Assembly: GCA_003020945.1 (NCBI GenBank)
Contig: PXRU01000008.1
Span: 1-60,195 of the forward strand
Source of the DNA: Halobacteriales archaeon QS_6_71_20
GTDB lineage: Archaea > Halobacteriota > Halobacteria > Halobacteriales > Haloferacaceae
DNA length: 60,195 bases
Direction of reading: 5' to 3'
Shown here: piece after piece, positions 20,443-29,620 of the stretch
How positions within the stretch are numbered: the first letter of the stretch is position 1
Layout: each line of letters starts with the position of its first letter
Translations under genes and position numbers: made by a program
The notes under the pieces: generated by a model
What the model saw: only the letters and a program-made list of their open reading frames with translations
Database searches by the model: none
What the model was told of the DNA's origin: nothing

Positions 20443-22008
20443 TCAATCGTCCGCGGACGCGCGGTCGACGCCCTCGATGCCGGGGATCCCCTCGACACCC
20501 ATGGACGCGAGTTCTCGCTTCAGTCCCTGTTCGTCCTCGACGTTCTGGGAGAGCTCCATCGCCTGCGCGAAGTTCTTCACCAGCCCGCAGTTCGGTCCCT
20601 CCGGCGTCTCGGAGGGACAGATACGGCCCCACTGGGTCGCGTGCAGGTCCCGCGCCTCGAAGTGGGGCTGCGAGCGCGACAGCGGCGAGCGCAGCCGGCG
20701 GAGGTGCGACAGCACGCCCATGTAGTCCGTCCGGTCGACCAGCTGGGAGACGCCCGAGCGCCCGCCCACCCAGTTCCCGGTGGCGATGGGGTGTTCGAGC
20801 CGCTCGGTCAGCACGTCGGAGCGCACGACCGTGTTGACGGTGAGCTGCCGGTTGCGCATGTTGGCGCGTTCGAGCTGGTACTTCACGTCGCGCGCCAGCT
20901 TGTTGAGCGCCGTCCGGAACAGGTCCGTCATCAGGTCGCCCGACACCTTGAGCCGCTTGTTGGCGTAGTGGTCCTTGTCGTCGGACTCGCGGCGGTCCAA
21001 GGCGAGCTCGAAGCAGGCCTCCGCCATCCGGCAGAGGTAGTACGCCTTGTTGATGCGGACGTCCTCCTCGTCGACGCCCTCCTCGTGGAGGTGCGGCAGG
21101 AGGTATCGGTCGATGACGTAGTTGGCCCGCTTCAGCTGGTAGTTCTTCCCCTGACCCGAGGCGACCCGCTCCCCGAGGGACTCGATGGCCCCCTCCTCGG
21201 TCTGGATGTCCGCCTCCTCTAGGTTCTCCAGCATGAACTTCACGATCTCGGGGTCGTCGGAGACGCGGTGGACGATCTCCTCGTCCGACTCCAGCCCGAG
21301 CGCCCGAACGAGCGTGACGAAGTTGACAGAGCCCGACACCGAGGGGAAGCTCACCTCAAGCAGCCCCTCGCGGTTGCGCTCACAGAGGACGAGCGCGCGG
21401 TAGCCACGGCGCTGGGAGAACGTCTTCGCGACCTGGATCTCGTCGCCGTACTTCGAGTCGTACTCCGCGAGGATCTTGTTGGGCGCGAGGTCCTCGCTGG
21501 TCATGAGGACGCGCTCGGAGCCGTTGACGATGAAGAAGCCGCCGGGGTCGACGGGGTCCTCGCCGATCTCGATGAGCTCCTCGTCGGAGAAGCCCGAGAT
21601 GTTGCACTTCTTCGAGCCGACCATGATGGGCATGCGGCCCACCTTCGTCTCGGTCTGGTCGACGACCGTCTCGGGCTCCTCCTCGCCGCCGCGGATGATC
21701 TTCATCTCCATGAAGACGGGGGCGGCGTAGGTGATGTTGCGGAGCCGCGCCTCCTGCGGGTACAGCAGCTCCTCGGAGCCGTCGGCCTCGCGGACGCGCG
21801 GCGTCGTCATCCGGACGTCGCCCAGTTCGACGTAGACGGGTTCCTGTCCCTCCTTGTCGCCGATGTCCGTCTCGATCGTCTCCTTCTCGTCGACCACGCG
21901 CTGCATCCCCCGGTCGAGGAAGTTGTTGAACGAGCGGAAGTGGTGTTCCGCCAGCCGTTCCTGCGAGAAGTACTCCCGCGAGACGGAGCGTCGGTCCTCC
22001 CGGTTCAT
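20443..22008 (-). CDS. rpoB2: RNA polymerase subunit B''
   Basis: The 521-residue product is the N-terminal half of the second-largest subunit. It has the lobe segment [20 protein letters not shown], the fork-like region [20 protein letters not shown] and, close to the C-terminus, [19 protein letters not shown]. The ATG overlaps the rpoH stop (ATGA). An acidic tail ends the protein just before B'. Confidence 0.97.
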   Translation of the reverse strand: MNREDRRSVSREYFSQERLAEHHFRSFNNFLDRGMQRVVDEKETIETDIGDKEGQEPVYVELGDVRMTTPRVREADGSEELLYPQEARLRNITYAAPVFMEMKIIRGGEEEPETVVDQTETKVGRMPIMVGSKKCNISGFSDEELIEIGEDPVDPGGFFIVNGSERVLMTSEDLAPNKILAEYDSKYGDEIQVAKTFSQRRGYRALVLCERNREGLLEVSFPSVSGSVNFVTLVRALGLESDEEIVHRVSDDPEIVKFMLENLEEADIQTEEGAIESLGERVASGQGKNYQLKRANYVIDRYLLPHLHEEGVDEEDVRINKAYYLCRMAEACFELALDRRESDDKDHYANKRLKVSGDLMTDLFRTALNKLARDVKYQLERANMRNRQLTVNTVVRSDVLTERLEHPIATGNWVGGRSGVSQLVDRTDYMGVLSHLRRLRSPLSRSQPHFEARDLHATQWGRICPSETPEGPNCGLVKNFAQAMELSQNVEDEQGLKRELASMGVEGIPGIEGVDRASADD

Positions 22009-22235
22009 TCTACCACCAGTCGGTAGACCGTGGCTCGGTCGGCGGTCCGGGAGTCCCGCTCGATCCGGATCACGTCGCCGGGCTCGGCTTCGTCCGGGAG
22101 CGCGGGGTCGGTCCGCGTGATCTTGGGGAGATCCGTTCTCCTCACGTTGTACTCCTCGAGCACCTCCTCGACGGCGCTGTCGTCCTCGAGGAGCGTGTGG
22201 TCGGGCACGAGTTCGTGTTCGCTTACGTTTACCAT
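22005..22235 (-). CDS. rpoH: RNA polymerase subunit H (Rpb5-like)
   Basis: The 76-residue product matches archaeal RpoH, equivalent to the C-terminal domain of eukaryotic Rpb5. It has [37 protein letters not shown] and TVYRLVVE. It is the first gene of the polymerase operon and overlaps rpoB'' by 4 nt. The 290 nt upstream to tRNA-Asp contain AT-rich stretches but no box I would commit to. Confidence 0.97.
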   Translation of the reverse strand: MVNVSEHELVPDHTLLEDDSAVEEVLEEYNVRRTDLPKITRTDPALPDEAEPGDVIRIERDSRTADRATVYRLVVE

Positions 22236-22456
22236 GGGTGGGTGAGAGTCGTGGTCGCCAGCGGCCGGGTTCGGTGGGGAGAATCTTTCACGAGATACTA
22301 CGGCGGCTTAGGCCGGCGGGCCACATAACGTTTGTCAATCGATTTCGGTACCGCCGACTGGCGACCGCTTGCTCGCAACAGTCGCCACGAACGCACGCAT
22401 CCAAATGAATGTTGCGGCGCACGGTACCGCGGGACACGGTCCGGTCCGATAACAAG

Positions 22457-22466
22457 TCTTAATTAT
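22457..22466 (+). promoter_or_regulatory. TATA-like box upstream of tRNA-Asp
   Basis: CTTAATTATG is the best TATA match in the divergent region. Transcription would start near 22488, leaving a 5' leader of about 37 nt that RNase P would remove. Confidence 0.5.
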
Positions 22467-22525
22467 GTACCCGGGAAAGAAGTGGATGCGCGGAGGCGTG
22501 GCGGAAACCCGCCGACGCGAGGCAA

Positions 22526-22598
22526 GCCCGGATGGTGTAGTGGCCCATCATACGACCCTGTCACGGTCGTGACGCGGGTTCAAATCCCGCTCCGGGCG
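22526..22598 (+). tRNA. tRNA-Asp (anticodon GTC)
   Basis: This 73-nt tRNA has acceptor arms GCCCGGA/TCCGGGC and discriminator G. The anticodon stem CGACC/GGTCG encloses loop CTGTCAC, giving GTC (Asp). The T-arm is GCGGGTTCAAATCCCGC. CCA is not encoded and there is no intron. Confidence 0.96.
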
Positions 22599-22791
22599 CT
22601 TTCTGACGACGCCACGACGAGTGAAGTGACCCGTCCGCGTCGCGGCGGTCCCCTCATAGGTTGGGTCCGAACCGGAGAACGTGCAGGCTGGATACGAACC
22701 GCTTCGAGACAGCCGCCACGCGGCTACTGCGTCCCGCGTGTCGTCGGTCGCTCTCGCCGACATATCCGACGCCGGACGGGGATGGGGGACG

Positions 22792-23151
22792 TCACGGTTC
22801 TATCGGCGTCTTGAGCGCGGGGTCGGCGGCGAGGACCCTCGACACGGTCGGCCGCGCCCGCTCGAACCGCTCGGTCGGTTCCACGACCTGCCGGTCCCGG
22901 TCGTGGGTGACGAAGCCCTCCGAGGCCAACTTCGGGAGGTGGACATGAAGCAGGGAGATCCGGACGTCCTCGGACACGCCGTCGGCGGACATCCTCCGTG
23001 CGGATCGGTCGTCGTACTCGACGATCCTCCTCGTGAGTTCATCCAGCGTGACCGGCGCTCGTTCCTCCGCGAGCGCGACGAGCACGGTCCTGCGGTGCTG
23101 GTGTCGACAGAGGTCGAGGACCGAATCGAAGGTGACAGGATCGTCGCTCAC
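22792..23151 (-). CDS. Winged-helix protein (DUF7344-like)
   Basis: The 119-residue protein has the layout of a widespread haloarchaeal winged-helix family. The pattern is FDSVLDLCRHQHRRTVLVAL, then VTLDELTRRIVEYDDR, a recognition-helix region RISLLHVHLPKLASEGFV, and a wing THDRDRQVVEPT. Such proteins are probable transcription regulators of unknown target. It is read in the same direction as two other regulator-like genes (HTH and HalOD1). Confidence 0.78.
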   Translation of the reverse strand: MSDDPVTFDSVLDLCRHQHRRTVLVALAEERAPVTLDELTRRIVEYDDRSARRMSADGVSEDVRISLLHVHLPKLASEGFVTHDRDRQVVEPTERFERARPTVSRVLAADPALKTPIEP

Positions 23152-23233
23152 TGTACTCTACGTCTCTCGCCGACGGGCTTCAGAGTCATTATTTATTACA
23201 CAACTCACCTTTCAGTGGCGCTCGGGATCGGAC

Positions 23234-23878
23234 TCAGGCGTCCGCGAGCGAACTCCCGAGCACATGCTTGACTCCGCGTCGGATGCGGGAGCCGGCGGCC
23301 TGCTGTGAGATGCCGAGTTCCTCGCCGAGTTCCTCCAGGGTGGCCTCGCGTGGGGACTCGAAGTAGCCGCGCTCGTAGGCGAGCACGAGCGCCTCCTGCT
23401 GGGTGTCGGTGAGGGTGGATTCGACGCCGGCTTCGACCGGGGTTAGGGCGTGGAGCTTCGTCAGCGTGATCGGGATGTCAAGCTCCCGACAGCGCTGTTG
23501 GAACGCCGCGATGTCGCCTCTGTTGTCGCCGCGGACCTCGAACGTCCACTGCTGTATCCTGCCGGTGGCCTCGATGAGGGGGACGTCGACCTCCGTCAGT
23601 ACGGTCAACACGTCGTCGTAGTCGACCGTCCACTCGACGCGCAGGAGGTACTCGTCCTCGACGGAGTCGATGAACCGAATGTCGTTCACGCCCGGGTGTT
23701 CAGTGAACTCGTTCTCGATGTCGTCGACCTCGGTTCCCCGCACCCAGAAGTAGGGGATCACCACGTCCTGTGCGGGGATCAGACGCTCCAGTTCGATCGT
23801 CACGTCCGGCAGTCGACCCAGTGCCGTCCCCAGGGGGAACTCGTCCGACGGAACTGTGAAGGTCGCCTCTGTAGCCAT
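23234..23878 (-). CDS. Bacterio-opsin-activator-like HTH regulator
   Basis: The 214-residue product has an N-terminal Bat-type sensory domain (about 1-150). It ends with the HTH_10 domain LTDTQQEALVLAYERGYFES..EATLEELGEELGISQQAAGSRIRRGV, in which GISQQAAGSRIRR is the recognition helix. Family members regulate photo- and oxygen-responsive genes in Halobacteria, but most paralogues have unknown targets. There is no PAS or GAF domain, so this is a short form. Confidence 0.88.
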   Translation of the reverse strand: MATEATFTVPSDEFPLGTALGRLPDVTIELERLIPAQDVVIPYFWVRGTEVDDIENEFTEHPGVNDIRFIDSVEDEYLLRVEWTVDYDDVLTVLTEVDVPLIEATGRIQQWTFEVRGDNRGDIAAFQQRCRELDIPITLTKLHALTPVEAGVESTLTDTQQEALVLAYERGYFESPREATLEELGEELGISQQAAGSRIRRGVKHVLGSSLADA

Positions 23879-24086
23879 GGCTTCTCATAGCGGTCTGCGG
23901 GTGGAAAGGGCTACGGCCGGGTCCCACGACGCCCTCATTCCGGGGGCTCGGTCGCTGTGGCTCCGGGACGTTCGTCCTCTGTGATCGACCGACAGCGAGC
24001 GGACGAGCCGTCCGCGCCGCCGGTCGCTTCGGCTCCGGCCACCACCTCGACTCGCGGCTCGCTCGCCGCCGGCTCGGACGGCTCGC

Positions 24087-24362
24087 CTACCCGTCCACGC
24101 TGCTCAGTTCGATCTCTCCGCCCCCGTGGACGGTCACGATGTAGCCACAGAACGGGAACGTCAGGGTCGTCCTCGACTCGGCGTCACGGAAGAGGTCGTT
24201 GAGCGCGTCGGGATCGACGACGTCGTACAGTCGGGCGTCGATCTCACACGGCCGCACGCCCTCCGCGGCGGCGACCGCGTCGAGGACACGCGCGCTCGCC
24301 GGTCGGTCGTCCGTGCGCCGCTCGCCCATGCCGGCCGTTCCGGACTTCCCCAGGTGAGCCAT
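24087..24362 (-). CDS. HalOD1 output-domain protein
   Basis: The 91-residue protein consists of a short polar start and one HalOD1 domain, seen as ARVLDAVAAAEGVRP, YDVVDPDALNDLFRD, LTFPFCGYIVTVHGGGEIEL. HalOD1 is a small output domain found alone or behind receiver domains in haloarchaeal signalling systems. Stand-alone copies have no defined role. An AT-rich GAGTTATGTTAG lies about 40 nt upstream and may be the promoter. Confidence 0.85.
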   Translation of the reverse strand: MAHLGKSGTAGMGERRTDDRPASARVLDAVAAAEGVRPCEIDARLYDVVDPDALNDLFRDAESRTTLTFPFCGYIVTVHGGGEIELSSVDG

Positions 24363-24498
24363 GCCACCGATTCCGCCGCACCGGAACTTAGTTGCCGAGC
24401 TAACATAACTCGGATTAAGCCCGCTGAAGGGTTCGACGGACGGTTCGTCCCGTCGCCGTATCGGGACTGTGGTCGCTCCATTGGCGGGACGCCGACCC

Positions 24499-24636
24499 TC
24501 AGGTCACGACGAGCACCAGGCCGACGAGGAACCCGGCCGCCATCAGCAGCAGCAGCGCGACGAAGACCCCGAGTACGGGCTTCTCGACGGCGCCCGCGAG
24601 CAGCCGTTCCCCGATCGACCGTCCGTCGGCGCTCAC
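24499..24636 (-). CDS. Small single-span membrane protein
   Basis: From GTG at 24636 the product is 45 residues: a polar start (MSADGRSIGERLLAG) and one long hydrophobic helix (about 21-45). It follows the HerA-like gene by 41 nt in the same direction and could be co-transcribed. I do not recognise the family. Strong third-position bias supports it as a real gene. Confidence 0.55.
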   Translation of the reverse strand: MSADGRSIGERLLAGAVEKPVLGVFVALLLLMAAGFLVGLVLVVT

Positions 24637-24677
24637 GGGCGAGTCACGTCCATGTCGTCGCTTCGGCGGCACGACAG

Positions 24678-25762
24678 TTAAATCCGCGCTCCCGCGTCGC
24701 CCTCCCCGCCCCGTGATCGTCGCCCGCGACGTGCATCCTCGTCGCGGCGGTCGCTCGCCCGCGGGGACGCGCCGCCGTCTGGGGTGTGTCGGTCGCGAAC
24801 GCTGACGGTCGTCGCCGTCTCGCCCGCGTCGTCGACGACGAGCGCCTCGCCCACGCCGTCGGGGAGGCGGTCGGCGAGGTCGGCGCCGTCGCCGCCGTCC
24901 AGCGCGAACGGCCGCGTCGCCGCGAGCGCGTCGACGTCGGCGCGGCCGCTCAACCGATGGGCCACTAAGAGGTCCGCCTGCGAGACGGCCGCCTCGGGGA
25001 GCGCCGCGGGCCGCTGTGTGGCACAGACGAGCGACACGCCGGGCGCGCGCCCACGGGTGAGGAGCGTCCGCAGCGCCGCCCCGGCGACGCCGTCGCGGAA
25101 GGCGTGCGCCTCGTCGACGAACAGCCACGGCAGGCGGTCGACGTCGCGCCGGAGCGCCGCGTCGTACAGCCCGCGCGCGACGGCCGCACACACGGCCTCG
25201 GCCGCGGCCGGCGGGAGCGCGGAGCAGTCGAGCACCGTCGCGTCGCCGCCGAGGAGGTCCGCCGGTCCGAGGCCGTCCGGGTCGACAACGCCCCAGTCGG
25301 CCGCCAGCGAGAGGTGGGCCGCCGCCGCCCGTCTGGTCGCGCGGTCGGCCTCCGCGTCGGCGACGCGGTCGCGGGCGGCCCCGCGGGGTCGAGATCCAAC
25401 AGCTCGGGCCACGCCGCGGGCGGGATAGCCTCGGCTCGCACGCGCGGCCGCCGGTGGACGGTCCCGCCGGCCTCCGCGAGCCCCCCGAGCGCGCCCATCG
25501 GGTCGACCACCACCGGCGCGACGCCCGCGCTGTCCGCGACGCCCTCGGCGAGCACGCCGAGCGTATGCGTCTTGCCGGATCCGCGCTTTCCGACGACGAG
25601 CGCCGCGTGCGGCCGGTCGACGTCGACGGCGACGCGCGCGCCGACGCTTCCGTCCCGCGCCCGATAGCGGCCCAGCGTCGCCGCCGGCCTCGAACGCTCC
25701 CCGTCGGTGGCGGCGTCGCGGTCGACCCCCGCGCCGTCGGTCTCGCGTCCGATGACGTACAC
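24678..25762 (-). pseudogene. HerA/DUF87-like ATPase, split by a frameshift
   Basis: The N-terminal part (GTG at 25762) has a Walker A motif VVGKRGSGKTHTL at about residues 57-69 and reads on to PELLDLDP. At about 25381-25395 the coding frame shifts. The continuation (ARDRVADAEAD onward) carries Walker B LPWLFVDEAHAF and the sensor segment VSLVCATQRPAALP, ending at 24678. Restoring one C in the run at the break would give a continuous protein of about 362 residues with DPRGAARDR at the join. Such ATPases are DNA-translocase-like. Either the gene is inactivated or the base is a sequencing error. Confidence 0.75.
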
Positions 25763-25837
25763 GCGCCCTCTGCCCCCGGCATCCGTGATGAAGCTTCGCC
25801 CGAGCGTTCAAGTACGAACACGGGACCACCGCCGTGC

Positions 25838-26359
25838 GTGTCCACCGACACCTCCCAGCGGTTCCGCGAGCGCGTCGCTCGGCGCGCCGGTCGCGTCGTC
25901 GCCGCCCAGCGCCGCCGGCTCGACGACCTCCGGCGCGACGAGCGCGCGATCGAGGGCCTCCCGGTCCGGCTCGTCATCGCGCTCGTCGTCGGCGTCGCCA
26001 GCCTCAGCGTGATGCTCAACATGGTCAACGGCGTGCAGGGGCTCGGCGTCACCGAACTGGACGTGCGCCCCGAGCCGGAGGTGACGACGCCCGGCGAGCA
26101 GGAGCTCTCGCTCGCGGTCGTCGATCCGGAGGGTCGCCCCGTCGCGGGCGCGACGGTGGTCGTCTCGGGCGACACCGCCCGGCTGGACGGGGTCGCGACC
26201 GCCCGGACCGACGCCGACGGCACGGCGACGGTGACGGTATCGCCGACGCTCGGGCCGAACCGGGAACGGGGGACGCTGGCCGTCGAGATCAAACCACCGG
26301 CCGGCGGTCAGTACGCCGACCGTCGCGGGAACACGCGGGTGTTGGTCGTGGCGGAGTGA
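25838..26359 (+). CDS. Membrane-anchored Ig-like protein (haloarchaeal, DUF7382-like)
   Basis: From GTG at 25838 the product is 173 residues. It has a charged, Arg-rich cytoplasmic start (1-45), one transmembrane helix (about 48-65, LVIALVVGVASLSVML), and an external domain rich in beta-strand patterns (ELSLAVVDPEGRPVAGATVVV) like bacterial Ig/carboxypeptidase-regulatory repeats. It is divergent from the HerA-like ATPase, with 75 nt between the starts. The DUF number is from memory and uncertain; the topology is what the sequence shows. Confidence 0.72.
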   Translation: MSTDTSQRFRERVARRAGRVVAAQRRRLDDLRRDERAIEGLPVRLVIALVVGVASLSVMLNMVNGVQGLGVTELDVRPEPEVTTPGEQELSLAVVDPEGRPVAGATVVVSGDTARLDGVATARTDADGTATVTVSPTLGPNRERGTLAVEIKPPAGGQYADRRGNTRVLVVAE

Positions 26360-26396
26360 CGGCGTCGACGTCGGCGGACGGACCGTGCGGCGACGG

Positions 26397-26573
26397 TCAG
26401 CGCATCCGTTCGAGCGAGCGAACGGTGTCGGACACGAGATACGCCTCGGGACGGCGGTCGTCGAATATCTCTAGCGCGTCGAACGTCTCCCGCCCGTCGT
26501 CGACGGTGATCCGGTAGGCGTGGCTCGCGAGGGGGACGTGTCGGTCGGCCAGTTCGGACTCGGTGGTCGTCAC
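26397..26573 (-). CDS. Small hypothetical protein
   Basis: The GTG-started frame encodes 58 residues (MTTTESELADRHVPLASHAY at the start). It has a mixed alpha/beta look (YRITVDDGRETFDALEIFDD, DTVRSLERMR) and strong GC bias at third positions. It resembles short haloarchaeal proteins of unknown function, and no motif is visible. The 271 nt between it and the next gene on the plus strand show no other gene. Confidence 0.5.
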   Translation of the reverse strand: MTTTESELADRHVPLASHAYRITVDDGRETFDALEIFDDRRPEAYLVSDTVRSLERMR

Positions 26574-26844
26574 ACTCCGGGTTTCCGCCGAGCGCGTATA
26601 ACCGGCGCGATCCGTCCGGCAGGAATCCGAACGCGCCGCTTTCCGGCGGTTCGAGGCTCCGCCCGGACCGCCCGTCCGGCTCCCCTCCGGGGGTTCCTCG
26701 AACGCGGCTCGCGCGCCGGAACGGGAGGGTGGTGTCGCCGCGCCGGACCCGCGCGGCACCGGCGCCGCGGCGACCGGTCGCCCTCCGACGAGCGATCCGC
26801 ACACGCGGCCCGGGTTTTTGCCGGACGAGAGCGATCTACGACCC

Positions 26845-28254
26845 GTGTCAACGTTCGTCGTCGTCGGCGGTGACGCCGCCGGCATGTCCGCGGCCAGCAA
26901 GGCGAAGCGGGACGACCCCGACCTCGACGTCGTCGTCTTCGAGCGGGGGGAGTGGGTGTCCTACGGCGCCTGCGGCCTCCCGTACTACGTCAAAGGCGAG
27001 ATCCAATCGCTGGAGGAGCTCGTGTCGGTCACGCCCGAGGAGTTCCGGGAGGAACGCGACATCGACCTCCGAACCGGGCACGACGTCGTCGACATCGACC
27101 CCGACGAGCGCGTCGTCACCGCGCGCGGCGACGACGGCACGGTCGAACAGCCGTACGACAGCCTGCTCGTCGCGACCGGCGCGGCGGCGGTCACGCCGCC
27201 GATCGACGGACTGGAACGGGAGGGCGTGTACACGCTCGGCTCGATGTCGGACGGGAAACAGCTCCGCGAGTACGTGGCACGCGCCCGCTCGGAGGGCGAC
27301 CTCCGACAGCCCGACAGCGGTCCCGCCTGTCAATTCCTGGAGACGTGTGCCGGCTCCGTCGGGGTCGTCGGCGGCGGCTACATCGGCGTCGAGATGGCGG
27401 AGGCGCTCTCGGCCAACGGCTTCGAGGTTCACCTGTTCCAGCGGGGCGACCGCATCCTGACGCAGTTCGGCGAGGCCACCAGCGAGGCCGTCCGCGACCA
27501 CCTCGCCGAGCGGGACGTAGCGGTGTACTTCGACGCCGAGGTGACGGAACTCGCAGGCGGGGAGGCGGTCGAGGCGGTCGTCGCCGGCGACCGGCGGGTG
27601 CCGGTCGAGATGGTGCTCGTGGGAACCGGCGTGCGTCCGCGGACGGAACTGGCGGCGGACGCGGGGATCGAACTCGGTCCGACGGGCGCGATCGCCGCCG
27701 ACGCCTACCGCGAGACGAACGTCCCCGACGTCTACGCCGCGGGCGACTGCGCGGAGGCCGAACACGTCGTCACGGGCGAGCCGACGCACGTCCCGCTGGC
27801 GCTCACGGCGAACCGCCACGGCCGGGCGGTCGGCCGGACGGTCGCGGGCGAGCCGACGGCGGCCGGCGGGACCGCCGGCACCGCCGCGGTGAAGGCGTTC
27901 GAGATGGAGGCCGCCCGGACCGGGATCGTCGACCCCGAGGCGGCCCGCGAGGCGGGGTTCGACCCGCTGACGGAGACGATCGAGGCGAACTCGCGCGCCG
28001 GCTACTACCCCGAGGGCGGCACCGTGCGCGTGACGCTCACAGTCGACCGCCCGACCGGGCGCGTGCTTGGCGGCAGCCTCGCCTCGGAGTACGGCGAGGG
28101 CGCCGTCCACCGGAGCCACGCGCTCGTCGGCGCGGTGACGGAGGGCGTCGCCGTCGACGACCTGTCGAACTACGACCTCGCGTACGCGCCGCCGTTCAAC
28201 ACGACCTGGGACCCCGTCCTCACCGCCGCGAAGGTGGTCAACGGGAAGCGCTGA
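26845..28254 (+). CDS. FAD-dependent CoA-disulfide reductase/NADH oxidase-like enzyme
   Basis: The 469-residue product begins with the FAD-binding motif VVVGGDAAGMSAASKAK and has the redox Cys43 in YGACGLPYYVKGE, the position used by CoA-disulfide reductase. A second Rossmann motif VGVVGGGYIGVEMAEAL binds NAD(P)H. The FAD-binding VYAAGDCAEAEHV and a C-terminal dimerisation domain follow. Haloarchaea use gamma-glutamylcysteine, so the true disulfide substrate could be that thiol, CoA or another. The GTG at 26845 starts three residues before the first beta strand and is preferred over a TTG nine codons earlier. Confidence 0.9.
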   Translation: MSTFVVVGGDAAGMSAASKAKRDDPDLDVVVFERGEWVSYGACGLPYYVKGEIQSLEELVSVTPEEFREERDIDLRTGHDVVDIDPDERVVTARGDDGTVEQPYDSLLVATGAAAVTPPIDGLEREGVYTLGSMSDGKQLREYVARARSEGDLRQPDSGPACQFLETCAGSVGVVGGGYIGVEMAEALSANGFEVHLFQRGDRILTQFGEATSEAVRDHLAERDVAVYFDAEVTELAGGEAVEAVVAGDRRVPVEMVLVGTGVRPRTELAADAGIELGPTGAIAADAYRETNVPDVYAAGDCAEAEHVVTGEPTHVPLALTANRHGRAVGRTVAGEPTAAGGTAGTAAVKAFEMEAARTGIVDPEAAREAGFDPLTETIEANSRAGYYPEGGTVRVTLTVDRPTGRVLGGSLASEYGEGAVHRSHALVGAVTEGVAVDDLSNYDLAYAPPFNTTWDPVLTAAKVVNGKR

Positions 28255-28425
28255 GCGGCCGCGACCGCCGGCTCGACAGGGCTGTCCCACCCGTTTTGGG
28301 GTCGCTCGCCTCGGGATCCCTCGTCGGACAGCACCTCGAACAGCGTCGCCTCCGTGCGCCGGACCCGTTCGAACGGTTCGGGTGGCGTCACCCCGGCCCC
28401 GGTCGCCCGCGCGCTCCCTCCGAAC

Positions 28426-29016
28426 TCAGAACTGCCGCTCGAACTCCACGACGTCCGACACCGTGTAGTATGGCCCGCCCAGCCGGCCGACGGTCGGGAG
28501 CTTCCGCTGGTCGATCTGTCCGTCGGTAAGCACGTCGTCATCGATGTGGAGGTGCTCCACTTCCCCCAGCACCATCAGGCGGTCGTGGACTTCGAGCGAG
28601 TCGTACAGCGTACACTCCAGGGTGACCGCCGCCTCGGCGACCCGCGGGGCGTCGATCCGACGACACTCGGCGCGGGTCACGCCGACCTCGTCGAACTCGC
28701 TGCGCTCCGCCGGGAGCGACTCCGCGCTGTGGTCCATGCGCTCCAGGAGCGGTTCGGTGACGACGTTCACCGCGAACTCGCCCGTGTCGAGCGCGTTGCG
28801 CGGCGTGTCCTTCAGCCCGCCATTGGCCTCGTTCGGCGAGTTGAACAGCACGACCGGCTCCCGGGAGGAGACGTAGCTGTAGGAGCTGAACGGCGCGAGG
28901 TTGTCGACCCCGTCGGTGTCGACGGTGCTGATCCACGCGATCGGCCGCGGCGAGACGGCCGTCTTGACGACCCGCGCGACCTCCCGTGGCGTCCGATCGG
29001 AGACGGCTGTTTCCAT
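28426..29016 (-). CDS. Flavin reductase family protein
   Basis: The 196-residue product is an FMN-binding split-barrel protein. SPRPIAWISTVDTDGVDNLAPFS is the typical start of the domain, followed by VVLFNSPNEANGGLKDT and NALDTGEFAVNVV. Relatives reduce flavins with NAD(P)H or bind FMN in small oxygenase systems. The METAVSDRTP start at 29016 is preferred over an upstream MCPCADHPP start because it fits family length. It is convergent with the FAD-oxidoreductase, with 171 nt between them. Confidence 0.88.
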   Translation of the reverse strand: METAVSDRTPREVARVVKTAVSPRPIAWISTVDTDGVDNLAPFSSYSYVSSREPVVLFNSPNEANGGLKDTPRNALDTGEFAVNVVTEPLLERMDHSAESLPAERSEFDEVGVTRAECRRIDAPRVAEAAVTLECTLYDSLEVHDRLMVLGEVEHLHIDDDVLTDGQIDQRKLPTVGRLGGPYYTVSDVVEFERQF

Positions 29017-29159
29017 CGGCGGGTGGTCCGCACAGGGACACATATACCCCCGGATGGGGGCGGATCGCGCCGGTGGCCCACTCCCGAACGACTGTCGGAG
29101 CGGAGCGACACGCCACGATCGCGTCGGCAGTCACGAACAGCCGCGACTCCGCTCCCCGC

Positions 29160-29610
29160 TCGGTGTGCTCGCTGGTCCTCGCGGGCCTCCTCCTCCGGTT
29201 CGCGGCCCACGGTGCACGCCTACGTCGAAACCGGCTCTCCGCCGCGCTCGTCCCGGCGACCGCCATCTCCATCGAGACGGTGTCGCCGATGAAGACGGGG
29301 TTCGGGAGGTCCATGTAATCCATCCTGGGAACGCCAGCGCCGTCCGCTCGACGATGCCGGTGCGGTAGAGTAACCCCGTCGCCTGCACGACCGTCGTCGG
29401 GCCGTGGGCGATGCGCTCGCCGTACGTCTCGTCCGCGGCGTACGCCGCGTTCGTGTGTAGCTCCGTCCGGTCGCCCGCCAGCGCCGGGCGCATCACGAAG
29501 TCGGACTCAGTGACGGTCCGCCCGACGCTCACGAACTCCCGGCCGACCGCGACGTGGAGACGTGACGGCGAGAAGACGTGTTCCGGTTCCGTTAAGTGGG
29601 TAACGTCGCT
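29160..29610 (-). pseudogene. Decayed MaoC-like hydratase gene
   Basis: Three different minus-strand frames each carry part of a MaoC/hot-dog hydratase. Frame one holds GREFVSVGRTVTESDF, AGDRTELHTNAAYAADETYGERIAHGP and ATGLLYRTGI. Frame two resumes at MDLPNPVFIGDTVSMEMAV. Frame three may hold the end (TVGREPEEEA). The breaks fall near 29322 and 29228. No start codon is visible before the conserved part. At least two frameshifts plus a missing start indicate a pseudogene. Its 5' end overlaps the promoter region of the KaiC-like gene. Confidence 0.72.
29591..29599 (+). promoter_or_regulatory. Putative TATA box for KaiC-like/kinase operon
   Basis: GTTAAGTGG is centred about 26 nt before the ATG at 29621, the spacing of a leaderless haloarchaeal transcript. 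Confidence 0.45.
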
Positions 29611-29620
29611 GTAACGGGCA

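Noticed and set aside
23938..24074. Minus-strand frame of about 45 codons behind the HalOD1 gene, ending TATEPPE
   Set aside because: Too short, no clear start, no family; composition alone is not enough.
28300..28400. Minus-strand GTG frame starting MTPPEPFERVRRTEATLFEV
   Set aside because: The first 23 codons look coding-like, but the frame runs into the end of the CoA-disulfide-reductase-like gene with poor composition. It may be a gene fragment but cannot be assigned.
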